A stretch of 34,494 nt of DNA from Streptococcus pseudopneumoniae (GTDB taxonomy: Bacteria > Bacillota > Bacilli > Lactobacillales > Streptococcaceae): positions 1 through 34,494 of the forward strand of contig NZ_JVKV01000093.1 of the NCBI RefSeq assembly GCF_001072375.1, given 5' to 3'. Within the stretch, counting starts at the first letter, position 1. Each line of letters begins with the position of its first letter. The position numbers and the translations under genes were made by a program. Below, piece by piece: positions 34,075 through 34,494 of this stretch. The notes beneath the pieces are model-generated. The model did no database searches. It worked only from the letters and a program-made list of their open reading frames with translations, and had not been told where the DNA came from.

Positions 34075-34106
34075 ATAAGGCTGAAACAATTTTGTCTCAG
34101 CCTTAT
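34075..34106 (-). terminator. Terminator of the PspC-domain gene
   Basis: ATAAGGCTGA (34075-34084) pairs with TCAGCCTTAT (34097-34106); ACA/TGT pairs extend the stem inward after one mismatch. It lies about 30 nt past the stop codon at 34137. The T tract on the minus strand is interrupted. Confidence 0.75.
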
Positions 34107-34136
34107 CATGATTTATCTTATAAAGATGCACGAAGT

Positions 34137-34331
34137 TTACGCTTCTGTTCCAGCTTCTGGCATGATGAGCCAAAGAATGAGGTAAGCAAGAATTCCTGAT
34201 CCACCTAGCAATGTGAAGAGAATCCAAATAGCACGAACCAATGTTTGGTCCATATCTAAGTAGTCAGCAAGACCTGCACAAACACCTGCAATCTTTTTAT
34301 CTTGAACATTACGAACTAGACGTTTTTCCAT
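34137..34331 (-). CDS. PspC-domain small membrane protein
   Basis: Protein of 64 aa made almost wholly of a PspC domain: RLVRNVQDKKIAGVCAGLADYLDMD, given here as RLVRNVQDKK and GVCAGLADYLDMD, then the helix IWILFTLLGGSGILAYLILW. PspC domains sense membrane stress in enterobacterial phage-shock systems; short stand-alone forms are common in Firmicutes with unclear roles. AGGAG precedes the start at 34331. No pspA-like gene is seen nearby. Confidence 0.93.
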   Translation of the reverse strand: MEKRLVRNVQDKKIAGVCAGLADYLDMDQTLVRAIWILFTLLGGSGILAYLILWLIMPEAGTEA

Positions 34332-34361
34332 AATAATCTCCTAATACTAATTTTTCTTTTT

Positions 34362-34390
34362 ATTTTATCATCAAATCAAATCTTTTTCAA
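34362..34390 (-). promoter_or_regulatory. Promoter of the PspC-domain gene
   Basis: On the minus strand TTGAAA (34385-34390), 17 nt, TGA-TAAAAT (34362-34367). Confidence 0.82.
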
Positions 34391-34452
34391 TAGTCTTTCT
34401 ACTTTTTATCTGAAGATGCTAGCTTTAGCAATTCTTAAGCTCTCATTGTTTC

Positions 34453-34494
34453 ATACTCTTCGAAAATCAAATTCAAACCACGTCAGCTTCACCT
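34453..34494 (+). repeat. Start of a BOX element (boxA), cut by the window end
   Basis: ATACTCTTCGAAAATC, then CAAACCACGTCAGC, match the left end of boxA. The rest of the element lies beyond the window. Same orientation as the partial BOX at bases 1-84. Confidence 0.85.

Overview
The window reads as chromosomal DNA of a mitis-group Streptococcus. The housekeeping proteins (ProS, RseP/Eep, CdsA, UppS, ValS, FakA, L28, YebC) have streptococcal lengths and motifs. Promoters are mostly extended -10 (TGnTATAAT) types, and partial BOX elements, the dispersed repeat typical of S. pneumoniae and its relatives, sit at both extreme ends. From memory, several blocks that are far apart in S. pneumoniae are neighbours here: proS-eep-cdsA-uppS, the valS operon, the TCS11-like operon, rpmB-asp23-fakA and yebC. 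That points to a non-pneumococcal relative such as S. mitis, S. oralis or S. infantis. BOX sequence at both edges suggests the window is one whole draft contig broken at repeats.

Layout. Bases 1-4900 (minus strand): proS, rseP, cdsA and uppS, an operon for undecaprenyl phosphate and phospholipid precursors, intramembrane proteolysis and prolyl-tRNA synthesis. Bases 5000-10240 (plus): a small lysine/alanine-rich helix-hairpin-helix protein, then a T-box riboswitch leading a four-gene overlapping operon (flavin-reductase-like protein, GNAT, P-loop kinase, valS). Bases 10267-17433 (plus): an accessory island with two modules. The first is a very AT-rich, translationally coupled three-gene cassette: a DUF262 protein with an N-terminal HTH-like part and an EVE/PUA-like part, a DUF3696-type AAA ATPase, and an unrecognised protein. 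The second is a C5-cytosine methyltransferase with a putative type II restriction enzyme. The three-gene cassette is the best candidate for an undescribed defence system.

Bases 17497-21186 (minus): two tiny membrane proteins, an ABC ATPase, its permease, a histidine kinase and a LuxR-type response regulator in one operon, preceded by palindromes that may be operators. Bases 21370-23744 (minus): fakA, asp23 and rpmB. Bases 23851-24976 (minus): a LytTR regulator with a LiaF-like membrane protein, preceded by a 21-bp-spaced direct repeat that overlaps the terminator of the next gene. Bases 25095-25957: PAP2 phosphatase and DUF2200. Bases 26022-29986 (minus): a MarR regulator and a heterodimeric ABC exporter with one degenerate ATP site.

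Three matching palindromes lie between marR and a divergent membrane-protein gene (30194-30868) and look like MarR operators. The right end carries yebC, a MATE transporter whose mRNA appears leaderless, a GNAT protein, a PspC-domain protein and the start of a second BOX element. No rRNA, tRNA, CRISPR array or insertion sequence was seen.
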